Positions 16,237-25,009 of a DNA stretch of 64,000 nt are shown here, in pieces. The stretch comes from Novosphingobium kaempferiae (lineage in GTDB: Bacteria > Pseudomonadota > Alphaproteobacteria > Sphingomonadales > Sphingomonadaceae). The stretch lies in contig NZ_CP089301.1 of assembly GCF_021227995.1 (NCBI RefSeq), positions 2,108,001-2,172,000 of the forward strand, read 5' to 3'. The position numbers and the translations under genes were made by a program. Below the pieces are notes generated by a model. That model made no database searches. It had not been told where the DNA came from and was given only the letters and a program-made list of their open reading frames with translations. Each line of letters opens with the position of its first letter. Position 1 is the stretch's first letter.

Positions 16237-17207
16237 TCGATCCACGCGATGTCGCCCGCGAAGAAGCTTTCCAGCGTCCAGCGCTTGGCCTCCGCGTCGG
16301 TCAGCTGGTGCGAGCGCGGATCGCGCGTTGCGGGTGACGCGCCGGGGCCGGTCGAGCGGTATTCCGCGTAATAGGCGGTGTCGAGCGTGCGCGAACGGTC
16401 CGGATACCACTCCCGCCAACCAGCCGGTTCGATCGGGGCCTCCATCCGCGTACCGAGCCAGATCACGCGGGCATAGGGCCGCCACGCCCTGCCGAGGAAG
16501 ATGTTGCGCGCCTGCGGGTCCGCCGTCAGCACGCAGTCGCTGAGCACGAAGGCGCTGTCCTCGTCCGGCGCGTTGCGGCTCTGCGCGGTGTAGAACACGT
16601 TGTCGCGCCTGAGGCCGTGAAGCTGGCAGCGCTCGAACCAGGCCTTGGCGTTGCCGAACACGAAATCGACGTGCCCCTCTACATAACAGTCGCGGAAGAC
16701 CTGACGGCTGCGCGCACCCTCCGGCCGGGCGAGGTAGAGGGTGTCCTGCGTGCTCAGGATGCGGACGCGCGTGAACACCGCGCGGTCGCCCGAGACGGAG
16801 AGCGCCACCGCCTGCGCATTGGGATGCGCGGGATCGCGCGACCAGTCGTTGGCGATCGTCAGGTTCTCCGCCCGGAACCCGTCGGCGGCGATGTGGACGC
16901 TGGGGGTGCGGTAGGTATTGCCTACCGTGATCGAGCTGTCGCCGTAGACGATCGACACCTTGTCCGGCCCGCTGCCGATGCCGACGAGATGGACGTCATC
17001 CTTCGATATCCAGAGCTTCTCCCGGTACTCGCCGGGGTCGATGCGCACTTCGCCGCCCTGTGCAGGCAAAGCCGCGACAGCCGCGCCGACGCTGCGGAAG
17101 GCGCCGGGTGCATCGGGCGAGACGCGCACGGTCTTCGCGGCGACCGGGCCCATGCCACCGAACGTCAGCGCGAGGAACGCCAGCACCATCATCGCGTATC
17201 GGATCAT
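16155..17207 (-). CDS. Pectinesterase (CE8), secreted
   Basis: 350-residue carbohydrate esterase family 8 enzyme that removes methyl esters from homogalacturonan and frees methanol. The ATG at 17207 follows AGAGGAG, and the product starts with a signal peptide (MIRYAMMVLAFLALTFGG, cut near VAAKT). The right-handed beta-helix carries the catalytic elements: Gln154-Asp155 in ILSTQDTLYL (acid/base Asp), Asp181 in GHVDFVFGNA (nucleophile) and Arg/Trp in LGRAWRPYARV. The C-terminal 30 residues are Ser/Ala-rich, run past the usual family end, and overlap the converging MFS gene, so they may be a dispensable tail. Direct evidence that the organism processes pectin. It is transcribed divergently from two exported glycosidases. 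Confidence 0.93.
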   Translation of the reverse strand: MIRYAMMVLAFLALTFGGMGPVAAKTVRVSPDAPGAFRSVGAAVAALPAQGGEVRIDPGEYREKLWISKDDVHLVGIGSGPDKVSIVYGDSSITVGNTYRTPSVHIAADGFRAENLTIANDWSRDPAHPNAQAVALSVSGDRAVFTRVRILSTQDTLYLARPEGARSRQVFRDCYVEGHVDFVFGNAKAWFERCQLHGLRRDNVFYTAQSRNAPDEDSAFVLSDCVLTADPQARNIFLGRAWRPYARVIWLGTRMEAPIEPAGWREWYPDRSRTLDTAYYAEYRSTGPGASPATRDPRSHQLTDAEAKRWTLESFFAGDIAWIDQPRSAARAESSAPSAATQLTSRKLVP

Positions 17208-17379
17208 GCCTGCTCCTCTCCCGGCGGTCCTGGCCGCCTCGCACCCGATTTGTAAATTCAAGTCGCGATTCGTCAACTGCTCGACCACCATTATGGCGCA
17301 ATCTTCGAGTTTACCAGTTTACAACAACCTGACGCGCTCTTAAGCCTGCGAGCGGGAGAACGATCAGCGAGAACCGTCC
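17208..17379. promoter_or_regulatory. Divergent promoter region, pectinesterase / glycosidase pair
   Basis: 172 bases. Inverted TTGTAAA (17250-17256) and TTTACAA (17318-17324) boxes lie 61 bases apart. They are plausible halves of a shared operator, but no regulator is assigned. Confidence 0.25.
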
Positions 17380-18963
17380 GTGGCACTCGACCGCCGCACA
17401 TTCATGAATGCGGGCCTCAAGGCCGGGTGCCTCGCCGCGCTGACTGCAGGGACACCGTTGCGCGCGGGCGCCTCGCGCCCGGGCCCGCTGGCCGTGCTCG
17501 ACTACGCCCGTTTCGCCCACCACGTCGAACGCTTCAACGCGATGGAGCCCGAGCGGCCGCTGAACCTCGTGCCCAACGCGCAGGCATGGGACTGGATTGC
17601 CGAACACGCGCCCGCGTTCGAATGCCCCGATGCGCAGGTAGAGGAAATCTACTGGTATCGCTGGTGGACGTTCCGCAAGGCGCTCGTCCGCACGCCGGAA
17701 GGGCGCGTGGCCGCCATGGAATTCTATGGCCGCGCGCCGGTCAGCAGCGCCGTCGGGCATCACCTGATGGAAAGCCGCTGGCTGCGCGATCGCGCCGTGG
17801 CGCAGGACATCCTGCTCTACTGGCTGCGCGGCGGCACCGATGGCTCACCTCCGAAGGACGAGTTCAAGTACAGCGGATGGACCATCTGGGCGGCCTACCA
17901 GCGCTGGCTCGTCACCGGCGACACTGCCGGGCTCGCCGCGATGTTCGACGACTTCGCCCGCTACTACGAGGGCTGGGAACGGTTGCGGATGAACGCGGAC
18001 GGCTCGTTCTGGCAGTTCGACGTGCGCGACGCGATGGAGGAATCGATCAGCGGCTCGCGCCGGGACCGCAACCTGCGCCCGCCACTCAACAGCTACATGT
18101 ACGGCAACGCCGTCGCCATGGCGAAGATCGCGCGGCTGACCGGCCGCGCGGCGCTCGCACCAATGTACGAAGGCAAGGCGAAGACCCTGCGCGACATCGT
18201 GCAGGACCGGCTGTGGGACGAGCAGGCCCAGTTCTTCAAGGTCCGCTACGTCCACCCCGGCGCGGCGGACGACGATACCCTGTGCGACGCGCGCGAGGAG
18301 ATCGGCTTCATCCCGTGGTACTTCGACCTGCCCGACGCCGGGCGCGGCTACGAAGCGGCATGGGCGCAACTGGCCGACCCGCAGGGATTCGGGGCGCCCC
18401 ACGGCATCCTCACCGCCGAACGGCGGCACCCGCGCTTCCGCTACAGCTTCGCCGCCGCCTGCGAATGGAACGGGCCGGTCTGGCCTTTCGCGACCTCGCA
18501 GACGCTCACCGCGCTCGCCAATGTGCTGTGCTCGGGCCGTCCGGCCCCGGTCTCGGCGCGCGATTACTTCCATGCGCTGCGCACGTACGCCCGCTCGCAG
18601 TACCGCGACGGCAAGCCCTACATCGGCGAGTATCTGGACGGCGAGACCGGGCTCTGGCTGCACAAGGATCTGGAGCGCGGGCGGTACTACAACCACTCGA
18701 CCTACTGCGATCTCGTCATCAACGGCCTCGTAGGGCTGCGTCCCGAGCCCGGCGGCAGGCTGGTGGTGCAACCGCAGGTGCCGCAGGGGTCGTGGGACTG
18801 GTTCTGCCTCGACGGCGTGCCGTTCCAGGGCAAGCTGCTGACGGTGCTGTGGGACCGCGACGGATCGCGCTACCGCCGGGGAGCGGGGCTCACGGTGCTG
18901 GCGGACGGCGAGCGCATCGCCCGGTCTCGCCGTCTCGAACGCCTCTCGGCGCGGATCGGGTGA
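17380..18963 (+). CDS. Tat-exported (alpha/alpha)6-barrel glycoside hydrolase, GH63/MGH1-like
   Basis: 527-residue exported protein. The GTG at 17380 gives a twin-arginine signal (ALDRRTFMNAGLKAGCLAAL). The mature part looks like the alpha/alpha toroid of GH63/GH37/MGH1-like glycosidases: KYSGWTIWAAYQRWLVTGD, NSYMYGNAVAMAKIARLTG, EIGFIPWYFDLPD and CEWNGPVWPFATSQTLTALANV. These are characteristic of a group of uncharacterised plant-glycan enzymes. Glu and Asp residues in FDVRDAMEESISGS and ACEWNGP are candidate catalytic acids. It forms a two-gene operon with the beta-propeller glycosidase 14 bases downstream and faces the pectinesterase divergently, which suggests a pectin side-chain substrate. 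Linkage specificity is unknown. Confidence 0.75.
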   Translation: MALDRRTFMNAGLKAGCLAALTAGTPLRAGASRPGPLAVLDYARFAHHVERFNAMEPERPLNLVPNAQAWDWIAEHAPAFECPDAQVEEIYWYRWWTFRKALVRTPEGRVAAMEFYGRAPVSSAVGHHLMESRWLRDRAVAQDILLYWLRGGTDGSPPKDEFKYSGWTIWAAYQRWLVTGDTAGLAAMFDDFARYYEGWERLRMNADGSFWQFDVRDAMEESISGSRRDRNLRPPLNSYMYGNAVAMAKIARLTGRAALAPMYEGKAKTLRDIVQDRLWDEQAQFFKVRYVHPGAADDDTLCDAREEIGFIPWYFDLPDAGRGYEAAWAQLADPQGFGAPHGILTAERRHPRFRYSFAAACEWNGPVWPFATSQTLTALANVLCSGRPAPVSARDYFHALRTYARSQYRDGKPYIGEYLDGETGLWLHKDLERGRYYNHSTYCDLVINGLVGLRPEPGGRLVVQPQVPQGSWDWFCLDGVPFQGKLLTVLWDRDGSRYRRGAGLTVLADGERIARSRRLERLSARIG

Positions 18964-18977
18964 GAGGAACGATAGTC

Positions 18978-20027
18978 ATGGATCGGCGACACTTCATTGG
19001 CGCCGCAGCTGCGGGCTTCGGCGGCATGGCATCGGCGCGCTTTCCAGCACTGGCGGCGGATGATCCGCTGGCACCCTACCGCACGCCCTACAAGTACAGG
19101 AAGCTGGTGCTGGCCGGGTCCGGCGAGAAGGGCACGTTCGACGAGAAGCTGGTGGACTGCCCCTTCGTGTTCTCGCACGAAGGCCGCTTCTTCATGACCT
19201 ATGTCGGCTGGGACGGCGCGGGCTACCAGACCGGCATCGCGCAGTCGGACGACCTGATCCACTGGCGGCGCAAGGGGGTGATCCTCGCGCGCGATCCGCA
19301 GGATCCGATCACGCGCTACAACATCGCCTCCGCCTCGATCCTGCGGGAGAACGACATGCTCTCCCCCGGACGACTCATCAAGGTGGACGGGCACTACGTC
19401 TGCGCATGGCACGCCTATCCCGGCGCGGGATACGAGGCGGGCCCGGCGGTGATCGGCCTTGCCTTCAGCAAGGATCTGATGCGCTGGGAAAAGACCCCGC
19501 CGATCCTCTTCCCGCAGGACGGCGCAGCGTGGGAGGAAGGCGGACTCTACAAACCCTTCCTGATGCGCGAGGGCGGCACCTACCACCTGTTCTACAACGC
19601 CAAGACCAAAGGCGAGCCGTGGCGCGAGCAGACCGGCCTCGCCACCTCGAACGACCTGAAGACATGGCGGCGGCACCCGGCGAGCCCGCTGCTGCGCAAC
19701 GGCCCGAAAGGCGCGCCGGACGACCGCTTCGCCAGCGACCCGGTAGTGCTGCGCCATCGCGGGCAGTGGGCGATGTTCTATTTCGGCCTCTCCACCGACG
19801 GCAAGGCGCGCGACCTGCTCGCGCTGGGCGATGACCTGACCGATTTCCGCAAGGTTCCCGAAGTGCTCGTCGATGCCGGGCCGCCGGGCTCGGTGGACGA
19901 GAAGTACGCGCACAAGCCCTCGATCGTGAGCCACCGCGGCGTGCTGCACCACTTCTACTGCGCCGTCAGCGGAAAGTGGCCGGAGGAAGTGCGCGGCATC
20001 ACCGTGGCGCGCGCGACGCCGTGGTGA
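18978..20027 (+). CDS. Tat-exported five-bladed beta-propeller glycosidase (GH43/GH117-like)
   Basis: 349-residue protein. The ATG at 18978 follows GAGAGGA and encodes a twin-arginine-type signal (MDRRHFIGAAAAGFGGMA, cut near ALAADDP). The rest has the repeat pattern of a five-bladed propeller: VDCPFVFSHEGRFFMTYVGW, TGIAQSDDLIHWRRKGVIL, IGLAFSKDLMRWEKTPPIL, GLATSNDLKTWRRHPASPL and SDPVVLRHRGQWAMFYFGL. Each blade ends in the S.DL..W motif typical of GH43/GH32/GH117/GH130. The acidic residues of blades 1 and 3 (Asp in VDCPF, Glu in WEEGGLYKPF) are likely catalytic. It is the second gene of the operon begun at 17380. The substrate is probably an arabinose, galactose or uronic-acid linkage in pectin, but this is inferred. 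Confidence 0.75.
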   Translation: MDRRHFIGAAAAGFGGMASARFPALAADDPLAPYRTPYKYRKLVLAGSGEKGTFDEKLVDCPFVFSHEGRFFMTYVGWDGAGYQTGIAQSDDLIHWRRKGVILARDPQDPITRYNIASASILRENDMLSPGRLIKVDGHYVCAWHAYPGAGYEAGPAVIGLAFSKDLMRWEKTPPILFPQDGAAWEEGGLYKPFLMREGGTYHLFYNAKTKGEPWREQTGLATSNDLKTWRRHPASPLLRNGPKGAPDDRFASDPVVLRHRGQWAMFYFGLSTDGKARDLLALGDDLTDFRKVPEVLVDAGPPGSVDEKYAHKPSIVSHRGVLHHFYCAVSGKWPEEVRGITVARATPW

Positions 20028-20094
20028 GTGAGTGGCTCGTTGCGTCATTCGGTGAGGGGCGTGATGGCGCATCGCTAACTATCGCTTCAAGCAC

Positions 20095-20125
20095 CCAGCG
20101 GTCCCGGATCAAGTCCGGGACGACG
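20095..20125. repeat. Family B repeat, half copy
   Basis: CCAGCG followed by the palindrome GTCCCGGATCAAGTCCGGGAC and GACG, identical to the right half of the 55562-55676 element. The left half is absent. Confidence 0.8.
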
Positions 20126-20169
20126 GATGAAGCCGGGCCAGCTTTTGGACGAGAGTTGCTCAAACAAAA

Positions 20170-20279
20170 CCCCGTCGCCCCTGCGCAGGCAGGGGCCCAT
20201 CAGGTCCATCGCCACGGCACCTTGCTAACGGCAATAGGCGCGGGCGGGATAGGCCCCTGCCTGCGCAGGGGCGACGGGG
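20170..20279. repeat. Family C palindromic repeat, copy 2
   Basis: Arms CCCCGTCGCCCCTGCGCAGG and the complement CCTGCGCAGGGGCGACGGGG surround the conserved GCCACGGCACCTTGCT. Matches copy 1 at 13561-13669 over most of its length. Confidence 0.85.
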
Positions 20280-20303
20280 ATGAGTGGTTTGCTGCCATAA
20301 GTT

Positions 20304-20924
20304 CTAGAACAGCTTCTCCATCCGTTCACGGTCATGGTCGAGAAGCCAATCGGCGAAGTCGGTGTGGATTCCATGAAGCTTGGCTGGCTCCAATGCAATC
20401 ACGTCCATTCCTCGGTCGTCGTAGACATGCAGCATCACGGATTGGAAAGGGTCAAGTAGGAAGGTTACGACCGGAGCGCTCGGATAGATGGGCATCTCGC
20501 AGGAAACGGCGTGCCAAAGAATAGTGTCACGAGACAACTTGTCTCGACCCAGATCATAGCTGCGCAGTGTCCATAAATACGCTTCGTCATCTGGATCAGG
20601 ATAAAGCGTGGCCTGCCATTCGCTTATCAGTGGTCTGTCAAACCCCGCAGACTGCAAGGCAGCAAATCCGTCCGTCACTTCGTCAGGGAGTCCTGCTGGA
20701 AATGGCGCCTGCCCATTCCAAGCAACCACTGCCACGCAGTTCTCGGTGAACAGCGCGTCAGTTATGATAGATGCTCGACGATGGGCTTGAAGAAAACGAG
20801 GAATTTGCTGGACGGTATTATCGAACTCTTCGCCGCCCAACTCGAACCGCAGGCGAGCCTCCCCGGCGACAAAGTGCGTCGCCCACAGACTCGACCATAG
20901 ATGTTCAATTGAGACGATATTCAT
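20304..20924 (-). CDS. DUF3885 domain protein
   Basis: 206-residue soluble protein of unknown function. The ATG at 20924 is the first start after the upstream beta-galactosidase region. The C-terminal stretch (VMLHVYDDRGMDVIALEPAK, then a Trp/Leu/Asp-rich end WLLDHDRERMEKLF) matches the DUF3885 pattern as I recall it. There is no signal peptide, membrane segment or recognisable catalytic motif. The base composition is visibly less GC-rich than its neighbours, and it sits between a repeat pair and an unrelated glycosidase gene, so it looks like an inserted passenger. It shares strand with the beta-galactosidase (70-base gap) but has no evident functional link to it. Confidence 0.7.
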   Translation of the reverse strand: MNIVSIEHLWSSLWATHFVAGEARLRFELGGEEFDNTVQQIPRFLQAHRRASIITDALFTENCVAVVAWNGQAPFPAGLPDEVTDGFAALQSAGFDRPLISEWQATLYPDPDDEAYLWTLRSYDLGRDKLSRDTILWHAVSCEMPIYPSAPVVTFLLDPFQSVMLHVYDDRGMDVIALEPAKLHGIHTDFADWLLDHDRERMEKLF

Positions 20925-20994
20925 AGAGTTAGGTAGGCAGATGGAACGACAGATTGCAACGTCCGCCATGGGGCGTCTCCGGACCCGCCCTCGC

Positions 20995-23079
20995 CTATTC
21001 CGCCAGCTCGAACAGCGCCACGCCATGCCCGGCGATCCGGCCATCCTTCCAGTCCCCGTCCGCAACCGGCCTCGCCCCGGCAGGCAGCGTGAGCGGATGC
21101 TCGCCCGCGCCGTGGTTGATCGCGATGAGCACACGGCGGCCTCTGCCTTCGCGCAGGCCGATCTCGATGTCGGGATGCGCCGACGGCACCGGCGCGCGGA
21201 CCTTTGCGCCTTCAAGCCACGCGGCTGCGAGTTGCTCCATCGCCGCCGGCTCGATCCATGCGCCGAGGTAGCCGATGCGCCCCTTGCCGAGCTTGCGTGA
21301 CACCAGCGCCGCCTTGCCATCGAGCCAGCCGCCGGGATCGTCGTATGTCGCCAGAACCTGCGTATCGGGCGCGGTGGGGGTGAGTTCCTCCGCCCAGACC
21401 TGCGCGGTGCCCGCAACCGCGCCCTTGATCCCGACCTTGGCGTCGAGGGCGTAGAACTGCTCCACCCGCGCGCCCAGAACATCGGCGAGCGGACCGGGCT
21501 GGCGCTGCGGCCAGAGCGCGTTGGCATCGTCCTTCATCCCCGAGCGCGGGCCGAGCAGGAGGTGCCCGCCATCCCGCACATAGGCCTCCAGCCGCCGCGC
21601 CTGCGCGGCGGTGAGGACGTTGAGGCTCGGCGCGACGACCAGCCGATAGGCGGAAAGGTCATCGTCGGGCGAGACGATCTCCACGCCCTGCGACGCCGTG
21701 CGGAAGGGACGGTAGAAATCGGTGAAGGCTTTGATCGGCTCGAAATCGCGGCTGTGCCGCTGAAGGTCGATCGCCCAGCGACTGTCGAACGAGTAGATCA
21801 TCGCGACCTTGGCGACCGGCCGCGTATCGGCGAGCAGCGGCGCGGCTGTCGTCAGCTCGCGCGCCGTCTTCGCGATCTCGGCACGGATCGGATTGGGCGC
21901 GCCGTCCTGCCCGAGGATCGCGCCGTGGTAGGTCTCCTGCCCGTTGGCGGCGCTGCGCCACTGCCAGTAGAGCACCGCGTCGGCCCCGTGCAGCACCGCC
22001 TGCCACGCCATCTCGCGCACCTGCCCGGGATCGAGCGCGCGGTTGACCGGGGCCCAGTCGACGCGGCCGGGCTGCGTCTCCATCAGCCAGAAGTTGCAGT
22101 GCCTGTACCCGCGCACGAGATCGTGGTTGGCCCCGTTCGCCACCCAGTCCGCGCGGCCGTTCTGGATGTAGTTGTCCCACGCCGCCACATCGAGCCCGCG
22201 GTGCATCGCGAAATGGTCGAACCCCGCGTTCCAGAACATCGTATTGGTGGTGACGAAGGCGCGCCGGTCGATCAGCGGGCGGATCGCCGTGGCCTGGTTC
22301 TGGACGTAGTCGATCCATGTGGCCGTGGTGAAGTGCCGGAAGTCGAGCAGCAGGCCGGGGTTCTGCTGCCCGGTCGCGTGGAGCGGCACCTGATCGAAAC
22401 TGTCGTAGTGCTGGCTCCAGTACTGCGTCGCCCAGCGCCGGTTGAGCACGTCGATCGAGCCGTAGCGCTGTTGCAGGAAGCCGTGCCAGGCGGCGACTGC
22501 CTCGGCATCGAACGAGGGCGGGCCGACCTCGTTGTCGATCTGCCAGCCGACCACCGCCGGATCGCGGCCATAGCGCTTGGCCAACTCCTGCGCGATGCGG
22601 CGGGCGAACGTGCGGTAGCGGGTGCTCGCGAACGAGAAATGCCGCCGCCCGCCGTGCCCGGCGCGGGCGCCGTCCTCGTCCACGCGCAGGGTGTCCGGGT
22701 ACTTCTGCGTCAGCCACGCGGGCGGCGCGGCGGTGGGCGTGCCGATGACGATCATCATGCCGTGCCGCTTCGCCGCCGCGACCGCGCGGTCCATCCATGC
22801 GAAGTCGAAGCGGCCCTCGGCGGGCTCCATGCGGCTCCATGCGAACTCCCCGATTCGCACGGTGTTGAACCCCGTCTCCTTCATCAGCGCGAGGTCGGTT
22901 TCCCAGCGCTCCTCCGGCCACTGCTCGGGATACCACGATACGCCGACGGCCACTGCGGGCTTGTCCGCAAAGCGCGTGGCGCGGGCCGGACAGGCGACAT
23001 TCTGCGCCATTGCCGGGAGCGACGCGGCAGCCAGCATCGCCCCGATGGGCACCGCCGCCCACAACCGCCTGACACCCAT
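20995..23079 (-). CDS. Beta-galactosidase, GH42, secreted
   Basis: 694-residue GH42 enzyme that releases terminal beta-galactose, here probably from pectic galactan or arabinogalactan side chains. I use the ATG at 23079, 6 bases after AAGGAG, rather than the GTG directly before it. Signal peptide 1-26 (cut at AMAQNVA). Catalytic acid/base Glu184 lies in VGWQIDNEVGPP and nucleophile Glu334 in FWLMETQPGRVDW. Domains run as TIM barrel (about 45-430), trimerisation-like domain (about 440-620, GGHLLLGPRSGMKDD) and C-terminal beta domain. It is divergent from the GH127 gene, with a candidate operator in between. A paralogue lies at 31109-33223. Confidence 0.92.
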   Translation of the reverse strand: MGVRRLWAAVPIGAMLAAASLPAMAQNVACPARATRFADKPAVAVGVSWYPEQWPEERWETDLALMKETGFNTVRIGEFAWSRMEPAEGRFDFAWMDRAVAAAKRHGMMIVIGTPTAAPPAWLTQKYPDTLRVDEDGARAGHGGRRHFSFASTRYRTFARRIAQELAKRYGRDPAVVGWQIDNEVGPPSFDAEAVAAWHGFLQQRYGSIDVLNRRWATQYWSQHYDSFDQVPLHATGQQNPGLLLDFRHFTTATWIDYVQNQATAIRPLIDRRAFVTTNTMFWNAGFDHFAMHRGLDVAAWDNYIQNGRADWVANGANHDLVRGYRHCNFWLMETQPGRVDWAPVNRALDPGQVREMAWQAVLHGADAVLYWQWRSAANGQETYHGAILGQDGAPNPIRAEIAKTARELTTAAPLLADTRPVAKVAMIYSFDSRWAIDLQRHSRDFEPIKAFTDFYRPFRTASQGVEIVSPDDDLSAYRLVVAPSLNVLTAAQARRLEAYVRDGGHLLLGPRSGMKDDANALWPQRQPGPLADVLGARVEQFYALDAKVGIKGAVAGTAQVWAEELTPTAPDTQVLATYDDPGGWLDGKAALVSRKLGKGRIGYLGAWIEPAAMEQLAAAWLEGAKVRAPVPSAHPDIEIGLREGRGRRVLIAINHGAGEHPLTLPAGARPVADGDWKDGRIAGHGVALFELAE

Positions 23080-23089
23080 CACCCGCTCC

Positions 23090-23118
23090 TTGAAATTTGT
23101 AATATGATATTGTTAAAT
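23090..23118 (+). promoter_or_regulatory. Promoter with embedded GntR-type operator, GH42/GH127 divergent region
   Basis: TTGAAA (23090-23095), a 17-base spacer and TTAAAT (23113-23118) form a promoter reading into GH127. The spacer carries TATGATATT (23103-23111), within the perfect dyad AATATGATATT. The same nine bases recur at 33252-33260 upstream of the second GH42, which suggests a common regulator. Confidence 0.45.
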
Positions 23119-23161
23119 GATGACTGAGCGCAAGAGTGCGACAACGGGAATCGGGGACAGG

Positions 23162-25009
23162 ATGCGACTTCAGGATCATCACGAGCACGGACTTTCGCGG
23201 CGTAGCTTCATCCATTGCGCCGCCTGCGCGGCGACCGCCGCCTCTGCGGTAGGCGCGCCCGCCATGGCCTTCGCCGCGGCGACGCGCGGCGCGGCGGCAG
23301 GCGCGCGCGGCAAGGAAGTGCTTCACGAATTCCCCTATGGCGCGGTCCGGCTGACCGGCGGCGAGATCAAGCGTCACTACGACCATATCCAGGCGCACTA
23401 CCTCGCGCTCGACAACGACCGCGTGCTCAAGGTCTTCCGCCAGCAGGCGGGTCTCCCCGCGCCCGGCCCGGACATGGGCGGCTGGTACGACAAGGACGGC
23501 TTCGTGCCCGGCCTCACCTTCGGCCAGTACATCTCCGGCCTCGCCCGCATCGCCGCGACCACCGGGGACAAGGCCGCCCACGCCAAGGTCGCCGCGCTGG
23601 TGCAGGGCTTCGGCGAGTTCATCACTACGACGAAGAACCCATATGCCGGCCCGAAGGCGCAGGAGCAGTGGGCCGCCTACACCATGGACAAGTACGTCGT
23701 CGGCCTGATCGATGCTTACCGCCTGTCCGGCGTGGAGCAGGCAAAGGCACTGCTGCCGATCACCATCGAGAAGTGCCGCCCCAACATCTCTCCCGTCTCG
23801 CGCGACCGCATCGGCAAGGTCGATCCGCCCTATGACGAGACCTACGTCCTCTCGGAAAACCTGTTCCACGTCGCCGAGATCACCGGGGACGAGAAGTACC
23901 GCGCCATGGCGATCCACTACCTGCTCAACAAGGAGTGGTTCGATCCCCTCGCCGCCGGACAGGACATCCTGCCGGGCAAGCACGCCTACAGCCACACGAT
24001 CGCGCTGAGTTCCGGCGCGCAGGCCTATCTGCACCTCGGCGACGAGAAGTACCGCAAGGCGCTCGTCAACGCGTGGACCTACATGGAACCGCAGCGTTTC
24101 GCCTCGGGCGGGTGGGGACCGGAGGAGCAGTTCGTGCCGCTGCATCAGGGCAAGCTGGGCGCCAGCCTCAAGTCGTCCAAGGCGCATTTCGAGACGCCCT
24201 GCGGCAGCTTCGCCGACATGAAGCTGGCGCGCTATCTGGTGCGCCTGACCGGCCAGCCGATCTATGGCGACGGGCTGGAGCGCACGCTCTACAACACCAT
24301 GCTCGCCACCCGCCTGCCCGACAGCGACGGCGGCTATCCGTACTATTCGAACTACGGACCCGCTGCGGAGAAGCTCTACTACCACCAGAAATGGCCGTGC
24401 TGCTCGGGCACGCTGGTGCAGGGCGTCGCGGACTACGTGCTGAACCTCTATTTCCATGACGACGACGCGCTGGTGGTGAACATGTTCGCGCCCTCCACCG
24501 TCACCTGGGCCCGTCCCGGCGGCGCGGTGAAGGTTGAGCAGGAAACCGCGTACCCGGCACAGGATACGACGCGCCTCACCGTGACCGAGGCAGGCAGCGG
24601 CCGCTTCGCCATGAAGCTGCGCATTCCGGCATGGGCGAAGGGCGCGCAGCTCAGCGTCAACGGCACGGCGCAGGCGGTGGAGCCCGGCTCCCTCGCCAGC
24701 GTATCGCGCACATGGAAGGCGGGCGACGTGGTTGAACTCACGCTGCCGCAGTCGCTGCGCACGCTCCCCATCGACGATGCCAACCCCGACCTTGCCGCCG
24801 TGATGCGCGGGCCGGTGATGTACGTCGGCCTCAACCCGTGGGAGGGGATCGAGCAGCAGCCGCTGGCGCTGCCCTCCGCGCTGGCCCCGGTGCCCGGTTC
24901 GGACACCGGCTATGCGATGCAGACGGGCGGGCGCAACCTCGTCTTCGTGCCCTACTTCACGGTCGGGCTGGAGCGCTACAACACCTACTTCAAGGTCGCA
25001 CGCGCATGA
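23162..25009 (+). CDS. Beta-L-arabinofuranosidase-like glycosidase (GH127/DUF1680), Tat-exported
   Basis: 615-residue GH127-family (former DUF1680) enzyme. The ATG at 23162 opens a Tat signal (HGLSRRSFIHCAACAATAAS). The mature protein is an alpha/alpha barrel followed by beta domains. The family's zinc-thiolate site is visible: ETPCGSFADMK supplies the catalytic-region Glu and a Cys, and KWPCCSGTLVQG supplies the paired cysteines. Characterised members cleave beta-L-arabinofuranosides with a cysteine nucleophile. The stop overlaps the start of the RuBisCO-like gene (ATGA), so the two are translated together. This puts glycan cleavage and intracellular sugar-acid catabolism in one operon. The substrate in this organism is inferred from the family. 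Confidence 0.85.
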   Translation: MRLQDHHEHGLSRRSFIHCAACAATAASAVGAPAMAFAAATRGAAAGARGKEVLHEFPYGAVRLTGGEIKRHYDHIQAHYLALDNDRVLKVFRQQAGLPAPGPDMGGWYDKDGFVPGLTFGQYISGLARIAATTGDKAAHAKVAALVQGFGEFITTTKNPYAGPKAQEQWAAYTMDKYVVGLIDAYRLSGVEQAKALLPITIEKCRPNISPVSRDRIGKVDPPYDETYVLSENLFHVAEITGDEKYRAMAIHYLLNKEWFDPLAAGQDILPGKHAYSHTIALSSGAQAYLHLGDEKYRKALVNAWTYMEPQRFASGGWGPEEQFVPLHQGKLGASLKSSKAHFETPCGSFADMKLARYLVRLTGQPIYGDGLERTLYNTMLATRLPDSDGGYPYYSNYGPAAEKLYYHQKWPCCSGTLVQGVADYVLNLYFHDDDALVVNMFAPSTVTWARPGGAVKVEQETAYPAQDTTRLTVTEAGSGRFAMKLRIPAWAKGAQLSVNGTAQAVEPGSLASVSRTWKAGDVVELTLPQSLRTLPIDDANPDLAAVMRGPVMYVGLNPWEGIEQQPLALPSALAPVPGSDTGYAMQTGGRNLVFVPYFTVGLERYNTYFKVARA

